Position numbers and translations under genes: made by a program
Source: an uncultured Bacteroides sp.
GTDB taxonomy: Bacteria; Bacteroidota; Bacteroidia; Bacteroidales; Bacteroidaceae
Reading direction: 5' to 3'
Assembly: GCA_900551445.1 (NCBI GenBank)
Contig: URWA01000035.1
Coordinates: 1 to 29,346, forward strand
Length of the DNA stretch: 29,346 nt
Notes under the pieces: model-generated
Seen by the model: the letters and a program-made list of their open reading frames with translations, nothing else
Databases searched by the model: none
What the model was told of the DNA's origin: nothing
Shown: positions 14,924 through 23,267 of the stretch, in pieces
Layout of the letters: every line of letters starts with the position of its first letter
Position numbering within the stretch: the first letter of the stretch is position 1

Positions 14924-16117
14924 ATGGCTAAAGAGAAATTTGAACGCACCAAACCGCATGTGAACATTGGTACGATTGGTCACGTTGACCACGGTAAAAC
15001 AACTTTGACTGCTGCTATCACTAAAGTATTGGCAGAAAGAGGTTTCACTAAAGCTGACGAAATCAAGTCTTTCGATCAGATCGATAACGCTCCGGAAGAA
15101 AAGGAACGTGGTATTACCATCAATACTTCTCACGTAGAGTATGAAACTGCAAATCGTCACTATGCTCACGTTGACTGTCCGGGACACGCCGACTATGTAA
15201 AGAACATGGTTACTGGTGCTGCTCAGATGGATGGTGCGATCATCGTAGTTGCTGCAACTGATGGTCCGATGCCTCAGACTCGTGAACACATCCTGTTGGC
15301 TCGTCAGGTAAACGTACCGCGCTTGGTTGTTTTCTTGAACAAGTGTGATATGGTTGACGATGAAGAAATGTTGGAACTGGTTGAAATGGAAATGCGCGAA
15401 TTGCTGTCATTCTATGACTTCGACGGTGACAATACTCCTATCATCCGCGGTTCTGCACTGGGTGCATTGAACGGTGTAAAAGAATGGGAAGATAAGATTA
15501 TCGAACTGATGGATGCAGTTGATAACTGGATTCCTCTGCCTCCGCGTGATGTAGATAAACCTTTCTTGATGCCGGTTGAAGACGTATTCTCAATCACTGG
15601 TCGTGGTACTGTAGCAACAGGACGTATCGAAGCTGGTCGCGTAAAAGTTGGTGACGAAGTTGAAATCTTGGGTCTTGGTGAAGATAAGAAATCAGTTGTA
15701 ACTGGTGTTGAAATGTTCCGTAAGATCTTGGACGAAGGTGAAGCTGGTGATAACGTAGGTTTGCTGCTTCGTGGTATCGACAAGAACGAAATCAAACGTG
15801 GTATGATTCTGTGTCACCCGGGTCAGGTTAAAGCTCATTCTAAATTCAAAGCTGAGGTTTATATCCTGAAGAAAGAAGAAGGTGGTCGTCACACTCCGTT
15901 CCACAACAAATATCGTCCTCAGTTCTATCTGCGTACTATGGACTGTACAGGTGAAATCACTTTGCCGGAAGGTACAGATATGGTAATGCCGGGTGATAAC
16001 GTAACAATCACTGTAGAATTGATCTACCCGGTTGCATTGAACGTAGGTCTGCGCTTCGCTATCCGTGAAGGTGGTCGTACAGTAGGTGCTGGTCAGATTA
16101 CTGAACTTCTCGACTAA
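14924..16117 (+). CDS. tuf: translation elongation factor EF-Tu
   Basis: EF-Tu delivers aminoacyl-tRNA to the ribosome as a GTP complex. The 397-residue protein shows G1 GHVDHGKT (19-26), the switch I RGITI (62-66), G3 DCPGH (84-88), G4 NKCD (139-142) and GSALGAL near 175, followed by domains II and III to the end (AGQITELLD). The length is that of typical EF-Tu. Codon use is strongly biased (GGT, CGT, GAA), as expected for one of the most abundant proteins. It lies downstream of four tRNAs and is followed by a terminator hairpin that abuts tRNA-Trp. Confidence 0.99.
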   Translation: MAKEKFERTKPHVNIGTIGHVDHGKTTLTAAITKVLAERGFTKADEIKSFDQIDNAPEEKERGITINTSHVEYETANRHYAHVDCPGHADYVKNMVTGAAQMDGAIIVVAATDGPMPQTREHILLARQVNVPRLVVFLNKCDMVDDEEMLELVEMEMRELLSFYDFDGDNTPIIRGSALGALNGVKEWEDKIIELMDAVDNWIPLPPRDVDKPFLMPVEDVFSITGRGTVATGRIEAGRVKVGDEVEILGLGEDKKSVVTGVEMFRKILDEGEAGDNVGLLLRGIDKNEIKRGMILCHPGQVKAHSKFKAEVYILKKEEGGRHTPFHNKYRPQFYLRTMDCTGEITLPEGTDMVMPGDNVTITVELIYPVALNVGLRFAIREGGRTVGAGQITELLD

Positions 16118-16138
16118 TACATCTCTGAATAAATAGTT

Positions 16139-16171
16139 AATAGTTCCCGGAGTCATTCGGGAACTATTTTT
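16139..16171 (+). terminator. terminator after tuf, ending at the first base of tRNA-Trp
   Basis: AATAGTTCCCG (16139-16149) and CGGGAACTATT (16158-16168) form an 11-bp stem with an 8-base loop; the T-run reaches 16171. tRNA-Trp begins at 16172. No promoter lies between, so it must be leaky, or tRNA-Trp, secE and nusG must be fed by readthrough. Confidence 0.8.
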
Positions 16172-16247
16172 ACGGGAATAGCTCAGTTGGTAGAGCATCG
16201 GTCTCCAAAACCGAGTGTCGGGAGTTCGAGTCTCTCTTCCCGTGCCA
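16172..16247 (+). tRNA. tRNA-Trp (anticodon CCA), CCA encoded
   Basis: A cloverleaf with acceptor ACGGGAA/TTCCCGT, D-arm GCTC...GAGC, anticodon stem TCGGT/ACCGA around loop CTCCAAA (anticodon CCA), T-loop TTCGAGT, discriminator G at 16244 and an encoded terminal CCA (16245-16247). It sits between tuf and secE, the usual place in many bacteria. secE starts 13 bp later. Confidence 0.95.
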
Positions 16248-16260
16248 AAATTAAAGGAAT

Positions 16261-16455
16261 ATGTTTAAGAAGATAACGAATTATTGTAAGGAATCTTACG
16301 ACGAACTAGTCCATAAAGTATCGTGGCCTACTCGTTCAGAACTTTCTAGCAGTGCAGTGGTTGTTTTAACTGCTTCCCTCCTCATTGCACTCGTCGTTTT
16401 TCTAATGGATTCTGCCTTCCAGTTCATCATGGAAGATGTTATCTATCCGCACTAA
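16261..16455 (+). CDS. secE: preprotein translocase subunit SecE
   Basis: SecE clamps the SecY channel in the inner membrane. The 64-residue protein is the short single-helix form. It has an amphipathic N-terminal helix with the conserved ELVHKVSWPTRSEL motif (about 15-28) and one membrane segment (about 32-55, VVVLTASLLIALVVFLMDSAF). E. coli SecE has three helices, so this is the minimal type common outside the gamma-Proteobacteria. It lies between tRNA-Trp and nusG, the conserved neighbour. Confidence 0.96.
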   Translation: MFKKITNYCKESYDELVHKVSWPTRSELSSSAVVVLTASLLIALVVFLMDSAFQFIMEDVIYPH

Positions 16456-16470
16456 TAAACAGTAAAAAGA

Positions 16471-17013
16471 ATGTCTGAGATTGAAAAGAAATGGTACGTG
16501 TTGCGTGCCGTAAGTGGAAAAGAAAGCAAGGTAAAAGAGTATCTTGATGCAGACATCAAGCATGGTAACCTTGGCGACTATGTATCTCAGGTGTTGATTC
16601 CTACCGAAAAAACATATCAGGTGCGTAATGGTAAGAAAATCGTAAAAGAGAGAACTTACCTTCCTGGTTATGTGCTGGTGGAAGCTGCTTTGGTCGGTGA
16701 GGTGGCTCATCATTTGAGAAATACCCCGAACGTAATCGGTTTCCTGGGAGGAATGGATCATCCAGTCCCTCTGAGACAGTCGGAAGTGAATCGTATTCTG
16801 GGTACGGTGGATGAACTTCAAGAAGGTGGTGAGGATTTGAATATCCCTTACACCGTTGGAGAAACAGTGAAAGTTAGCGTAGGACCGTTCAGCGGATTCA
16901 GTGGACTCATTGAAGAAGTGAATGCGGAAAAACGCAAACTGAAAGTAATGGTCAAAATATTCGGACGGAAAACTCCGTTGGAATTAGGCTTTACGGATGT
17001 GGAAAAGGAATAA
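16471..17013 (+). CDS. nusG: transcription termination/antitermination factor NusG
   Basis: NusG binds RNA polymerase and links it to Rho or to the ribosome. The 180-residue protein has the NGN domain (about 5-115: KKWYVLRAVSGKESKVKEYL, then ERTYLPGYVLVEA) and a C-terminal KOW domain (about 128-165: GETVKVSVGPFSGFSGLIEEVN). Bacteroidales also carry specialised NusG paralogues (UpxY type) next to capsule loci. The place between secE and rplK and the full KOW domain identify this as the housekeeping copy. It follows secE by 15 bp; 62 bp separate it from rplK. Confidence 0.97.
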   Translation: MSEIEKKWYVLRAVSGKESKVKEYLDADIKHGNLGDYVSQVLIPTEKTYQVRNGKKIVKERTYLPGYVLVEAALVGEVAHHLRNTPNVIGFLGGMDHPVPLRQSEVNRILGTVDELQEGGEDLNIPYTVGETVKVSVGPFSGFSGLIEEVNAEKRKLKVMVKIFGRKTPLELGFTDVEKE

Positions 17014-17075
17014 TGCATTTTGTTACGTGCAGTTGTTCCATTCGTTAAATACTTATATAAAAATTACAAAAGAAA

Positions 17076-17519
17076 ATGGCTAAAGAAGTTGCTGGACTAA
17101 TCAAATTACAGATTAAAGGAGGCGCTGCAAATCCATCACCTCCCGTTGGACCTGCTCTGGGTTCTAAGGGTATTAATATCATGGAATTTTGCAAGCAATT
17201 CAACGCCAGAACCCAGGACAAGGCAGGTAAGGTATTACCTGTAATCATTACCTACTACACAGACAAGTCTTTTGATTTCGTAATCAAAACTCCTCCTGTA
17301 GCTATTCAGTTGCTTGAGGCTGCCAAAATCAAGAGTGGATCTGCTGAACCGAACCGCAAGAAAGTGGCTGAACTGACTTGGGACCAGATTCGTGCAATCG
17401 CTCAGGATAAGATGGTTGACTTGAACTGCTTTACTATCGAATCTGCTATGTCAATGGTAGCAGGAACAGCTAGAAGTATGGGTATCGCTGTAAAAGGTGA
17501 CTTCCCGGGTAATAACTAA
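17076..17519 (+). CDS. rplK: 50S ribosomal protein L11 (uL11)
   Basis: L11 forms the GTPase-associated centre of the large subunit with 23S rRNA and the L10-L12 stalk. The 147-residue protein starts MAKEVAGLIKLQIKGGAANPSPPVGPALGSKGINIMEFCKQFNA, the universally conserved N-terminal domain with the proline-rich helix bound by thiostrepton-type antibiotics. It ends with the rRNA-binding domain (GTARSMGIAVKGDFP). Length is usual (142 in E. coli). rplA follows after 16 bp. Confidence 0.98.
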   Translation: MAKEVAGLIKLQIKGGAANPSPPVGPALGSKGINIMEFCKQFNARTQDKAGKVLPVIITYYTDKSFDFVIKTPPVAIQLLEAAKIKSGSAEPNRKKVAELTWDQIRAIAQDKMVDLNCFTIESAMSMVAGTARSMGIAVKGDFPGNN

Positions 17520-17535
17520 TTAACTTCAATTGATA

Positions 17536-18234
17536 ATGGGTAAACTGACAAAAAATCAAAAGTTGGCTGCAGAAAAGATTGAAGCAGGGAAAGCATACTC
17601 ACTGAAGGAAGCTTCTGAACTGGTAAAGGAAATCACTTTCACCAAGTTTGACGCTTCACTAGATATTGACGTACGTTTAGGTGTAGACCCTCGTAAGGCT
17701 AACCAGATGGTAAGAGGTGTGGTATCTCTTCCTCATGGTACAGGTAAGCAGGTACGTGTGCTTGTTCTGTGTACACCGGATGCTGAAGCTGCTGCAAAAG
17801 AAGCTGGTGCTGACTATGTTGGTCTTGATGAATATATTGAAAAGATCAAAGGTGGATGGACTGATATTGATGTAATCATCACTATGCCGTCTATCATGGG
17901 TAAGATTGGTGCGCTGGGTCGTGTGCTCGGTCCTCGTGGATTGATGCCGAACCCGAAAAGCGGTACTGTAACTATGGATGTAGCTAAAGCTGTTAAGGAA
18001 GTTAAGCAAGGTAAGATTGACTTTAAGGTTGACAAGAGCGGTATCGTTCATACTTCAATCGGTAAGGTGTCTTTCACTGCTGACCAGATCCGTGAAAATG
18101 CGAAAGAATTTATCGCTACTATCATCAAACTGAAACCGACCACAGCTAAAGGTACTTATATTAAGAGTATTTATCTTTCAAGTACTATGAGTAAGGGTAT
18201 CAAGATTGACCCGAAATCAGTAGACGAAATCTAA
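17536..18234 (+). CDS. rplA: 50S ribosomal protein L1 (uL1)
   Basis: L1 forms the mobile stalk at the tRNA exit site and in many bacteria represses its own operon. From the ATG at 17536 the protein is 232 residues (MGKLTKNQKLAAEKIEAGKAYSL...), close to E. coli L1 (234). It contains the conserved LGRVLGPRGLMPNPKSGTV loop and the GKVSF segment. A TTG two codons upstream (17530) is in frame but would add only two residues, and the ATG start fits the family N-terminus. rplJ follows after 16 bp. No copy of an L1-type operator was recognised. Confidence 0.97.
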   Translation: MGKLTKNQKLAAEKIEAGKAYSLKEASELVKEITFTKFDASLDIDVRLGVDPRKANQMVRGVVSLPHGTGKQVRVLVLCTPDAEAAAKEAGADYVGLDEYIEKIKGGWTDIDVIITMPSIMGKIGALGRVLGPRGLMPNPKSGTVTMDVAKAVKEVKQGKIDFKVDKSGIVHTSIGKVSFTADQIRENAKEFIATIIKLKPTTAKGTYIKSIYLSSTMSKGIKIDPKSVDEI

Positions 18235-18239
18235 TAATT

Positions 18240-18246
18240 AAGGAGG
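18240..18246 (+). promoter_or_regulatory. strong Shine-Dalgarno sequence of rplJ
   Basis: AAGGAGG in the 16-bp gap between rplA and rplJ sits 4 bases before the ATG at 18251. The neighbouring genes rplK, rplA, rplL and rpoB have no such sequence. The gap is too short to hold the long L10 leader structure known in other phyla. Confidence 0.8.
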
Positions 18247-18250
18247 AATC

Positions 18251-18766
18251 ATGAGAAAGGAAGATAAAGGCGTAATTATTGGTCAGTTGGCTGATATCGT
18301 AAAGCAATACGGACATTTTTACTTGGTAGACACAACTGCAATGGATGCAGCTGCTACTAGCGACCTTCGTAAGAAATGTTTTAAGGCTGGTATCAAACTG
18401 ATGGTTGTGAAGAATTCTTTGCTTCACAAAGCTTTGATGAGCTTGGATGTAGACTACTCACCCTTGTTCGATTCTTTGAAGGGTACTACTTCAGTAATGT
18501 TTTGCGAAACAGCTAATGTACCGGCAAAACTGTTGAAGGAATATAAGGACAGTGTTCCGACCCTGAAAGCTGCTTATGCAGAAGAAGGATTCTATGTGGG
18601 TGCAGACCAGTTGGAAGCTCTCGCAACAATCAAGAGCAAGAACGAAGTCATTGCAGACATTGTGGCTTTGCTGCAGTCTCCTGCAAAGAACGTTATCTCA
18701 GCTCTTCAATCAGGTGGCAACACCATTCACGGTGTTCTTCAGACTTTGGCAGAACGTGCAGAATAA
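18251..18766 (+). CDS. rplJ: 50S ribosomal protein L10 (uL10)
   Basis: L10 anchors the L12 dimers to the ribosome and forms the stalk base. The 171-residue protein (MRKEDKGVIIGQLADIVKQYGHFYLVD...) shows the family DLRKKCFKAGIKLMVVKNSLLHKAL segment and a C-terminal helix that would carry L12 dimers (NVISALQSGGNTIHGVLQTLAERAE). Length is close to E. coli L10 (165). It is one of three genes in the window with a strong Shine-Dalgarno sequence. A 78-bp A-T-rich gap leads to rplL. Confidence 0.97.
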   Translation: MRKEDKGVIIGQLADIVKQYGHFYLVDTTAMDAAATSDLRKKCFKAGIKLMVVKNSLLHKALMSLDVDYSPLFDSLKGTTSVMFCETANVPAKLLKEYKDSVPTLKAAYAEEGFYVGADQLEALATIKSKNEVIADIVALLQSPAKNVISALQSGGNTIHGVLQTLAERAE

Positions 18767-18844
18767 TGGCACGCTGCGCATGAGTCAAGAAACCAAAACA
18801 ACTTTAATATTTAAATAGTACAAACAATTAAATTTCATACAAAA

Positions 18845-19222
18845 ATGGCAGATTTGAAAGCTTTTGCAGAACAATTAGTTAACTTGACAGTAAAAGAAGT
18901 TAATGAACTTGCAACTATCCTTAAAGAAGAATATGGTATTGAACCTGCTGCTGCAGCTGTAGCTGTTGCTGCTGGTCCTGCTGCTGCTGGTGCAGCTGCT
19001 GCTGAAGAAAAAACTTCATTCGATGTAGTTTTGAAGAGCGCAGGTGCTGCTAAACTGCAGGTTGTTAAGGCAGTGAAAGAAGCTTGTGGTCTTGGCTTGA
19101 AAGAAGCAAAAGACTTGGTTGACGGTGCTCCTAGCACAGTAAAAGAAGGTTTGGCTAAAGACGAAGCTGAATCTTTGAAGAAAACTTTGGAAGAAGCTGG
19201 AGCTGAAGTTGAACTTAAATAA
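18845..19222 (+). CDS. rplL: 50S ribosomal protein L7/L12 (bL12)
   Basis: L12 dimers form the flexible stalk that recruits translational GTPases. The 125-residue protein has an N-terminal dimerisation part (about 1-35), an Ala/Gly-rich hinge (about 36-58, EPAAAAVAVAAGPAAAGAAAAEE) and the C-terminal globular domain (FDVVLKSAGAAKLQVVKAVKEACGLGLKEAKDLVDGAP, ending GAEVELK). The hinge is very rich in Ala, as in other members. Highly biased codons fit its four or more copies per ribosome. Two hairpins follow before rpoB. Confidence 0.98.
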   Translation: MADLKAFAEQLVNLTVKEVNELATILKEEYGIEPAAAAVAVAAGPAAAGAAAAEEKTSFDVVLKSAGAAKLQVVKAVKEACGLGLKEAKDLVDGAPSTVKEGLAKDEAESLKKTLEEAGAEVELK

Positions 19223-19247
19223 GATTATCCTGTAAATCAGGTAGTTC

Positions 19248-19286
19248 GGTTAAGAGTCCTCTGTAAAGAGGATTCTTAACCTTTTT
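19248..19286 (+). terminator. terminator/attenuator hairpin after rplL
   Basis: GGTTAAGAGTCCTCT (19248-19262) pairs with AGAGGATTCTTAACC (19267-19281), with one G-T wobble or mismatch inside, around a 4-base GTAA loop. Five T follow (19282-19286). A partial terminator at this place is known in E. coli, where it lowers rpoBC expression relative to ribosomal proteins; the same role is inferred here. Confidence 0.8.
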
Positions 19287-19303
19287 GCGTCTATATTAAG
19301 TTC

Positions 19304-19360
19304 ACTAGGTTTCAATTGTCGGAACTGTGAGAGTTCCCGACTGTAATTATCCTAGTTTTT
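19304..19360 (+). promoter_or_regulatory. second long hairpin with T-run just before rpoB
   Basis: A nested stem: ACTAGG/CCTAGT (304-309 with 351-356 of the 19000s), AATT/AATT (314-317 with 345-348), GTCGG/CCGAC (318-322 with 337-341) and AACT/AGTT (323-326 with 332-335). T at 19356-19360 follows. It ends 20 bp before the rpoB ATG, so it could be a second attenuator or a regulatory mRNA structure. Confidence 0.6.
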
Positions 19361-19380
19361 ACATTTTAAACTCCATACAG

Positions 19381-22300
19381 ATGTCTTCAGAAACTCAAAA
19401 TCAACGAATTAATTTTGCTTCTATCAAGAATCCGATGCAGTATCCGGATTTCCTGGAAGTACAGTTGAAGTCATTTCAGGACTTCTTACAATTAGATACC
19501 CCACCCGAAAAGCGAAAGAACGACGGCTTGTATAAAGTATTTGCGGAAAACTTCCCGATTGCAGATACACGCAACAACTTCGTGCTCGAGTTCCTTGACT
19601 ACTATATCGATCCGCCTCACTATACCATCGACGACTGTCTGGAACGTGGATTGACTTATAGTGTTCCCTTGAAAGCCAAACTGAAGCTTTATTGTACCGA
19701 CCCCGATCATGAAGATTTTGATACAGTGATTCAGGATGTGTATCTGGGTCCTATCCCTTATATGACTCCGAAAGGTACTTTCGTCATTAACGGTGCAGAG
19801 CGTGTAGTAGTGTCTCAGCTCCATCGTTCACCGGGTGTATTCTTTGGACAAAGCATCCATGCGAATGGAACAAAACTGTATTCTGCCCGAATCATCCCAT
19901 TCAAAGGATCTTGGATTGAGTTCGCTACGGATATCAACAATGTGATGTATGCGTACATCGACCGTAAGAAGAAACTTCCGGTAACTACGTTGTTGCGAGC
20001 TGTAGGTTTTGAAAACGATAAGGACATCCTTGAAATTTTCAACCTGGCTGAGGATGTAAAGGTCAACAAGACGAACCTGAAGAAAATCATCGGACGTAAA
20101 TTGGCTGCCCGTGTATTGAAGACATGGACGGAAGATTTTGTGGATGAAGATACTGGTGAAGTAGTTTCTATTGAACGTAACGAGGTGGTTATCGACCGTG
20201 AGACGGTCATTGAACCTGAACACATCGACTTGATCATTGAATCGGGTGTACAGAATATCCTCGTTCACAATGAAGAGGCAAATGCTTCCGACTATTCAAT
20301 TATTTTCAACACTTTGCAGAAAGACCCGAGTAACTCGGAAAAAGAAGCGGTGTTGTATATCTATCGTCAGTTGCGTAATGCAGACCCTGCAGATGATGCA
20401 AGTGCACGTGAGGTAATCAACAACCTGTTCTTCTCTGAAAAACGTTACGACTTGGGTGATGTAGGTCGTTACCGGATCAACAAGAAGTTGAACCTGGATA
20501 CTCCGATGGATGTCAGAGTGTTGACAAAACAAGATATTATCGAGATTATCAAATATCTCATCGAGTTGATTAACTCAAAGGCAGACGTGGATGATATCGA
20601 CCACTTGAGCAACCGTCGTGTTCGTACGGTGGGTGAGCAGTTGTCAAATCAGTTCGCTATCGGTCTGGCTCGTATGTCTCGTACGATTCGTGAACGTATG
20701 AATGTACGCGACAACGAAGTGTTCACTCCGATTGACTTGATCAATGCGAAGACAATTTCGTCTGTCATCAACTCATTCTTCGGTACCAACGCCTTGTCAC
20801 AGTTCATGGACCAGACCAACCCGCTGGCTGAAATTACACACAAACGTCGTTTGTCTGCCTTGGGTCCTGGTGGTTTGTCACGTGACCGTGCCGGTTTCGA
20901 GGTGCGAGACGTACACTACACTCACTATGGTCGTCTGTGTCCGATTGAAACTCCTGAAGGTCCGAACATCGGTTTGATTTCTTCTTTGTGTGTCTATGCG
21001 AAGATCAACGAACTGGGATTCATCGTGACTCCTTACCGTAAGGTGAAGAACGGAGTGGTGGATTTGTCAAACGAAGGCATTGAATATCTTTCTGCAGAGG
21101 AAGAAGAAGACAAGATCATTGCACAGGGTAATGCACCGTTGAACGATGACGGTACATTCATCCGCGATAAAGTAAAGGCACGCCGTGATGCCGATTATCC
21201 GGTGGTTACACCTGACCAGGTAGAACTGATGGACGTGGCTCCTCAGCAGATTGCTTCTATCGCCGCTTCTTTGATTCCGTTCTTGGAACACGATGACGCG
21301 AACCGTGCATTGATGGGTTCTAACATGATGCGCCAGGCAGTTCCTCTGTTGAAGACAGAAGCTCCGATTGTGGGTACTGGTATCGAAAAACAGTTGTGCG
21401 AAGATTCACGTACACAGATTGCCGCAGAAGGTGACGGTGTGGTTGATTTCGTAGATGCAACGACAATCCGTATTCTGTATGACCGTACGGAGGATGAAGA
21501 ATTTGTAAGCTTCGAACCGGCGTTGAAGGAATATCGTATTCCGAAATTCCGTAAGACCAACCAGAGCATGACCATCGACTTGCGCCCGATCTGTAACAAG
21601 GGACAGCGCGTGAAGAAGGGTGATATCCTGACTGAAGGTTACTCTACTGCGAACGGTGAACTGGCGTTGGGTAAGAACTTGCTGGTGGCTTACATGCCGT
21701 GGAAGGGTTATAACTACGAGGATGCCATCGTATTGAACGAACGTGTGGTACGTGAGGATATCCTGACTTCTGTACACGTGGATGAGTATATCCTGGAAGT
21801 ACGTGAAACCAAACGTGGTATGGAAGAGCTGACTTCTGATATTCCGAATGTCAGCGAAGAAGCTACCAAGGATTTGGATGAAAACGGTATCGTGCGTGTA
21901 GGTGCTCGTATCGAACCGGGTGACATCCTGATTGGTAAAATTACTCCGAAGGGTGAATCAGATCCTTCTCCGGAAGAAAAACTGTTGCGCGCCATCTTTG
22001 GTGACAAGGCTGGCGACGTGAAGGATGCTTCTCTGAAGGCTTCTCCGTCACTGCGCGGTGTGGTTATCGGCAAGAAACTGTATTCACGTGTAATCAAGAC
22101 ACGTAGCGAAAAGAATGCAGACAAGGCAATCCTGCCGAAACTGAATGAAGAATTTGAAGAAAAGGCTGCGGCTCTGAAGACTATCCTGATTGACAAGTTG
22201 TTGGTTCTGACAGCCGACAAGGTTTCTCAGGGTGTGAAAGACTATCTGGGAACAGAAGTCATTGCCAAGGGAGCCAAGTTTACTAAATATGATCTGGAGT

Positions 22301-23193
22301 CATTGGATTACACGGTGATTCAGTTGAGCAAATGGACAGCAGATGCGCACAAGAACGACATGATCCGTGACCTTATCATGAATTATTTGAAGAAATACAA
22401 GGAGCTGGATGCCGAATTGAAGCGTAAGAAGTTTGCGTTGACTATCGGTGACGAACTGCCTTCAGGTATTATTCAGATGGCCAAGGTTTACATCGCCAAG
22501 AAGCGTAAGATTGGTGTGGGTGATAAGATGGCCGGTCGTCACGGTAACAAGGGTATCGTTTCACGTGTAGTACGTCAGGAAGACATGCCGTTCTTGGCTG
22601 ACGGTACTCCGGTAGATATCGTATTGAATCCGTTGGGTGTGCCTTCTCGTATGAACATCGGTCAGATTTTCGAAGCTGTATTGGGACGTGCCGGAAAAGA
22701 ATTGGGCGTGAAGTTTGCTACTCCTATCTTCGATGGTGCTACCTTGGAAGATTTGGATAAATGGACAGACAAAGCCGGACTGCCACGTTATTGCAAGACT
22801 TATTTGTATGATGGTGGTACAGGTGAACAGTTCGACCAGCCGGCTACGGTAGGTGTGACTTACATGTTGAAACTGGGTCACATGGTTGAAGACAAGATGC
22901 ATGCCCGTTCAATCGGTCCGTACTCTTTGATTACGCAGCAGCCGCTTGGTGGTAAGGCTCAGTTCGGTGGTCAGCGTTTCGGAGAAATGGAGGTTTGGGC
23001 CATCGAAGCCTTCGGTGCAGCTCATGTGCTTCAGGAAATCCTGACAATCAAGTCGGATGACGTGGTTGGACGTTCTAAGGCATACGAAGCAATTGTGAAA
23101 GGTGAACCGATGCCTACTCCGGGTATTCCTGAATCTCTCAACGTATTGTTGCACGAACTTAGAGGTCTGTGCTTGAGCATTACGCTGGAATAA
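19381..23193 (+). CDS. rpoB: DNA-directed RNA polymerase beta subunit
   Basis: The 1270-residue beta subunit forms one pincer and much of the active site of RNA polymerase. I chose the ATG at 19381 (MSSETQNQRINFASIKN): the in-frame GTG at 19327 would translate through the leader hairpin and add an unrelated peptide. The rifampicin region QFMDQTNPLAEITHKRRLSALGPGGLSRDRAGFEVRDVH is intact: Asp477, His487 and Ser492 correspond to E. coli Asp516, His526 and Ser531 and are wild type. The C-terminus keeps GEMEVWAIEAFGAAHVLQEILT. It lies between rplL and rpoC. Confidence 0.99.
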   Translation: MSSETQNQRINFASIKNPMQYPDFLEVQLKSFQDFLQLDTPPEKRKNDGLYKVFAENFPIADTRNNFVLEFLDYYIDPPHYTIDDCLERGLTYSVPLKAKLKLYCTDPDHEDFDTVIQDVYLGPIPYMTPKGTFVINGAERVVVSQLHRSPGVFFGQSIHANGTKLYSARIIPFKGSWIEFATDINNVMYAYIDRKKKLPVTTLLRAVGFENDKDILEIFNLAEDVKVNKTNLKKIIGRKLAARVLKTWTEDFVDEDTGEVVSIERNEVVIDRETVIEPEHIDLIIESGVQNILVHNEEANASDYSIIFNTLQKDPSNSEKEAVLYIYRQLRNADPADDASAREVINNLFFSEKRYDLGDVGRYRINKKLNLDTPMDVRVLTKQDIIEIIKYLIELINSKADVDDIDHLSNRRVRTVGEQLSNQFAIGLARMSRTIRERMNVRDNEVFTPIDLINAKTISSVINSFFGTNALSQFMDQTNPLAEITHKRRLSALGPGGLSRDRAGFEVRDVHYTHYGRLCPIETPEGPNIGLISSLCVYAKINELGFIVTPYRKVKNGVVDLSNEGIEYLSAEEEEDKIIAQGNAPLNDDGTFIRDKVKARRDADYPVVTPDQVELMDVAPQQIASIAASLIPFLEHDDANRALMGSNMMRQAVPLLKTEAPIVGTGIEKQLCEDSRTQIAAEGDGVVDFVDATTIRILYDRTEDEEFVSFEPALKEYRIPKFRKTNQSMTIDLRPICNKGQRVKKGDILTEGYSTANGELALGKNLLVAYMPWKGYNYEDAIVLNERVVREDILTSVHVDEYILEVRETKRGMEELTSDIPNVSEEATKDLDENGIVRVGARIEPGDILIGKITPKGESDPSPEEKLLRAIFGDKAGDVKDASLKASPSLRGVVIGKKLYSRVIKTRSEKNADKAILPKLNEEFEEKAAALKTILIDKLLVLTADKVSQGVKDYLGTEVIAKGAKFTKYDLESLDYTVIQLSKWTADAHKNDMIRDLIMNYLKKYKELDAELKRKKFALTIGDELPSGIIQMAKVYIAKKRKIGVGDKMAGRHGNKGIVSRVVRQEDMPFLADGTPVDIVLNPLGVPSRMNIGQIFEAVLGRAGKELGVKFATPIFDGATLEDLDKWTDKAGLPRYCKTYLYDGGTGEQFDQPATVGVTYMLKLGHMVEDKMHARSIGPYSLITQQPLGGKAQFGGQRFGEMEVWAIEAFGAAHVLQEILTIKSDDVVGRSKAYEAIVKGEPMPTPGIPESLNVLLHELRGLCLSITLE

Positions 23194-23204
23194 CTTTTTC
23201 AACT

Positions 23205-23232
23205 GAAGAATGGGTATCGACTCCCATTCTTC
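23205..23232 (+). promoter_or_regulatory. rpoB-rpoC intercistronic stem-loop
   Basis: GAAGAATGGG (23205-23214) and CCCATTCTTC (23223-23232) form a perfect 10-bp stem with an 8-base loop in the 74-bp gap. No T-run follows, so it is more likely an RNA processing or stabilising structure than a terminator. Confidence 0.7.
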
Positions 23233-23267
23233 CTGATTAAATTCTTCATTATCATAAAATAGAAAGT

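Noticed and set aside
17530..17535. TTG start for rplA at 17530
   Set aside because: The ATG two codons later gives the normal L1 N-terminus (MGKLTK) and is the stronger start codon.
19327..19380. GTG start for rpoB at 19327
   Set aside because: The extra 18 residues are encoded by the leader hairpin and match no RpoB N-terminus; the ATG at 19381 gives the expected 1270 residues.
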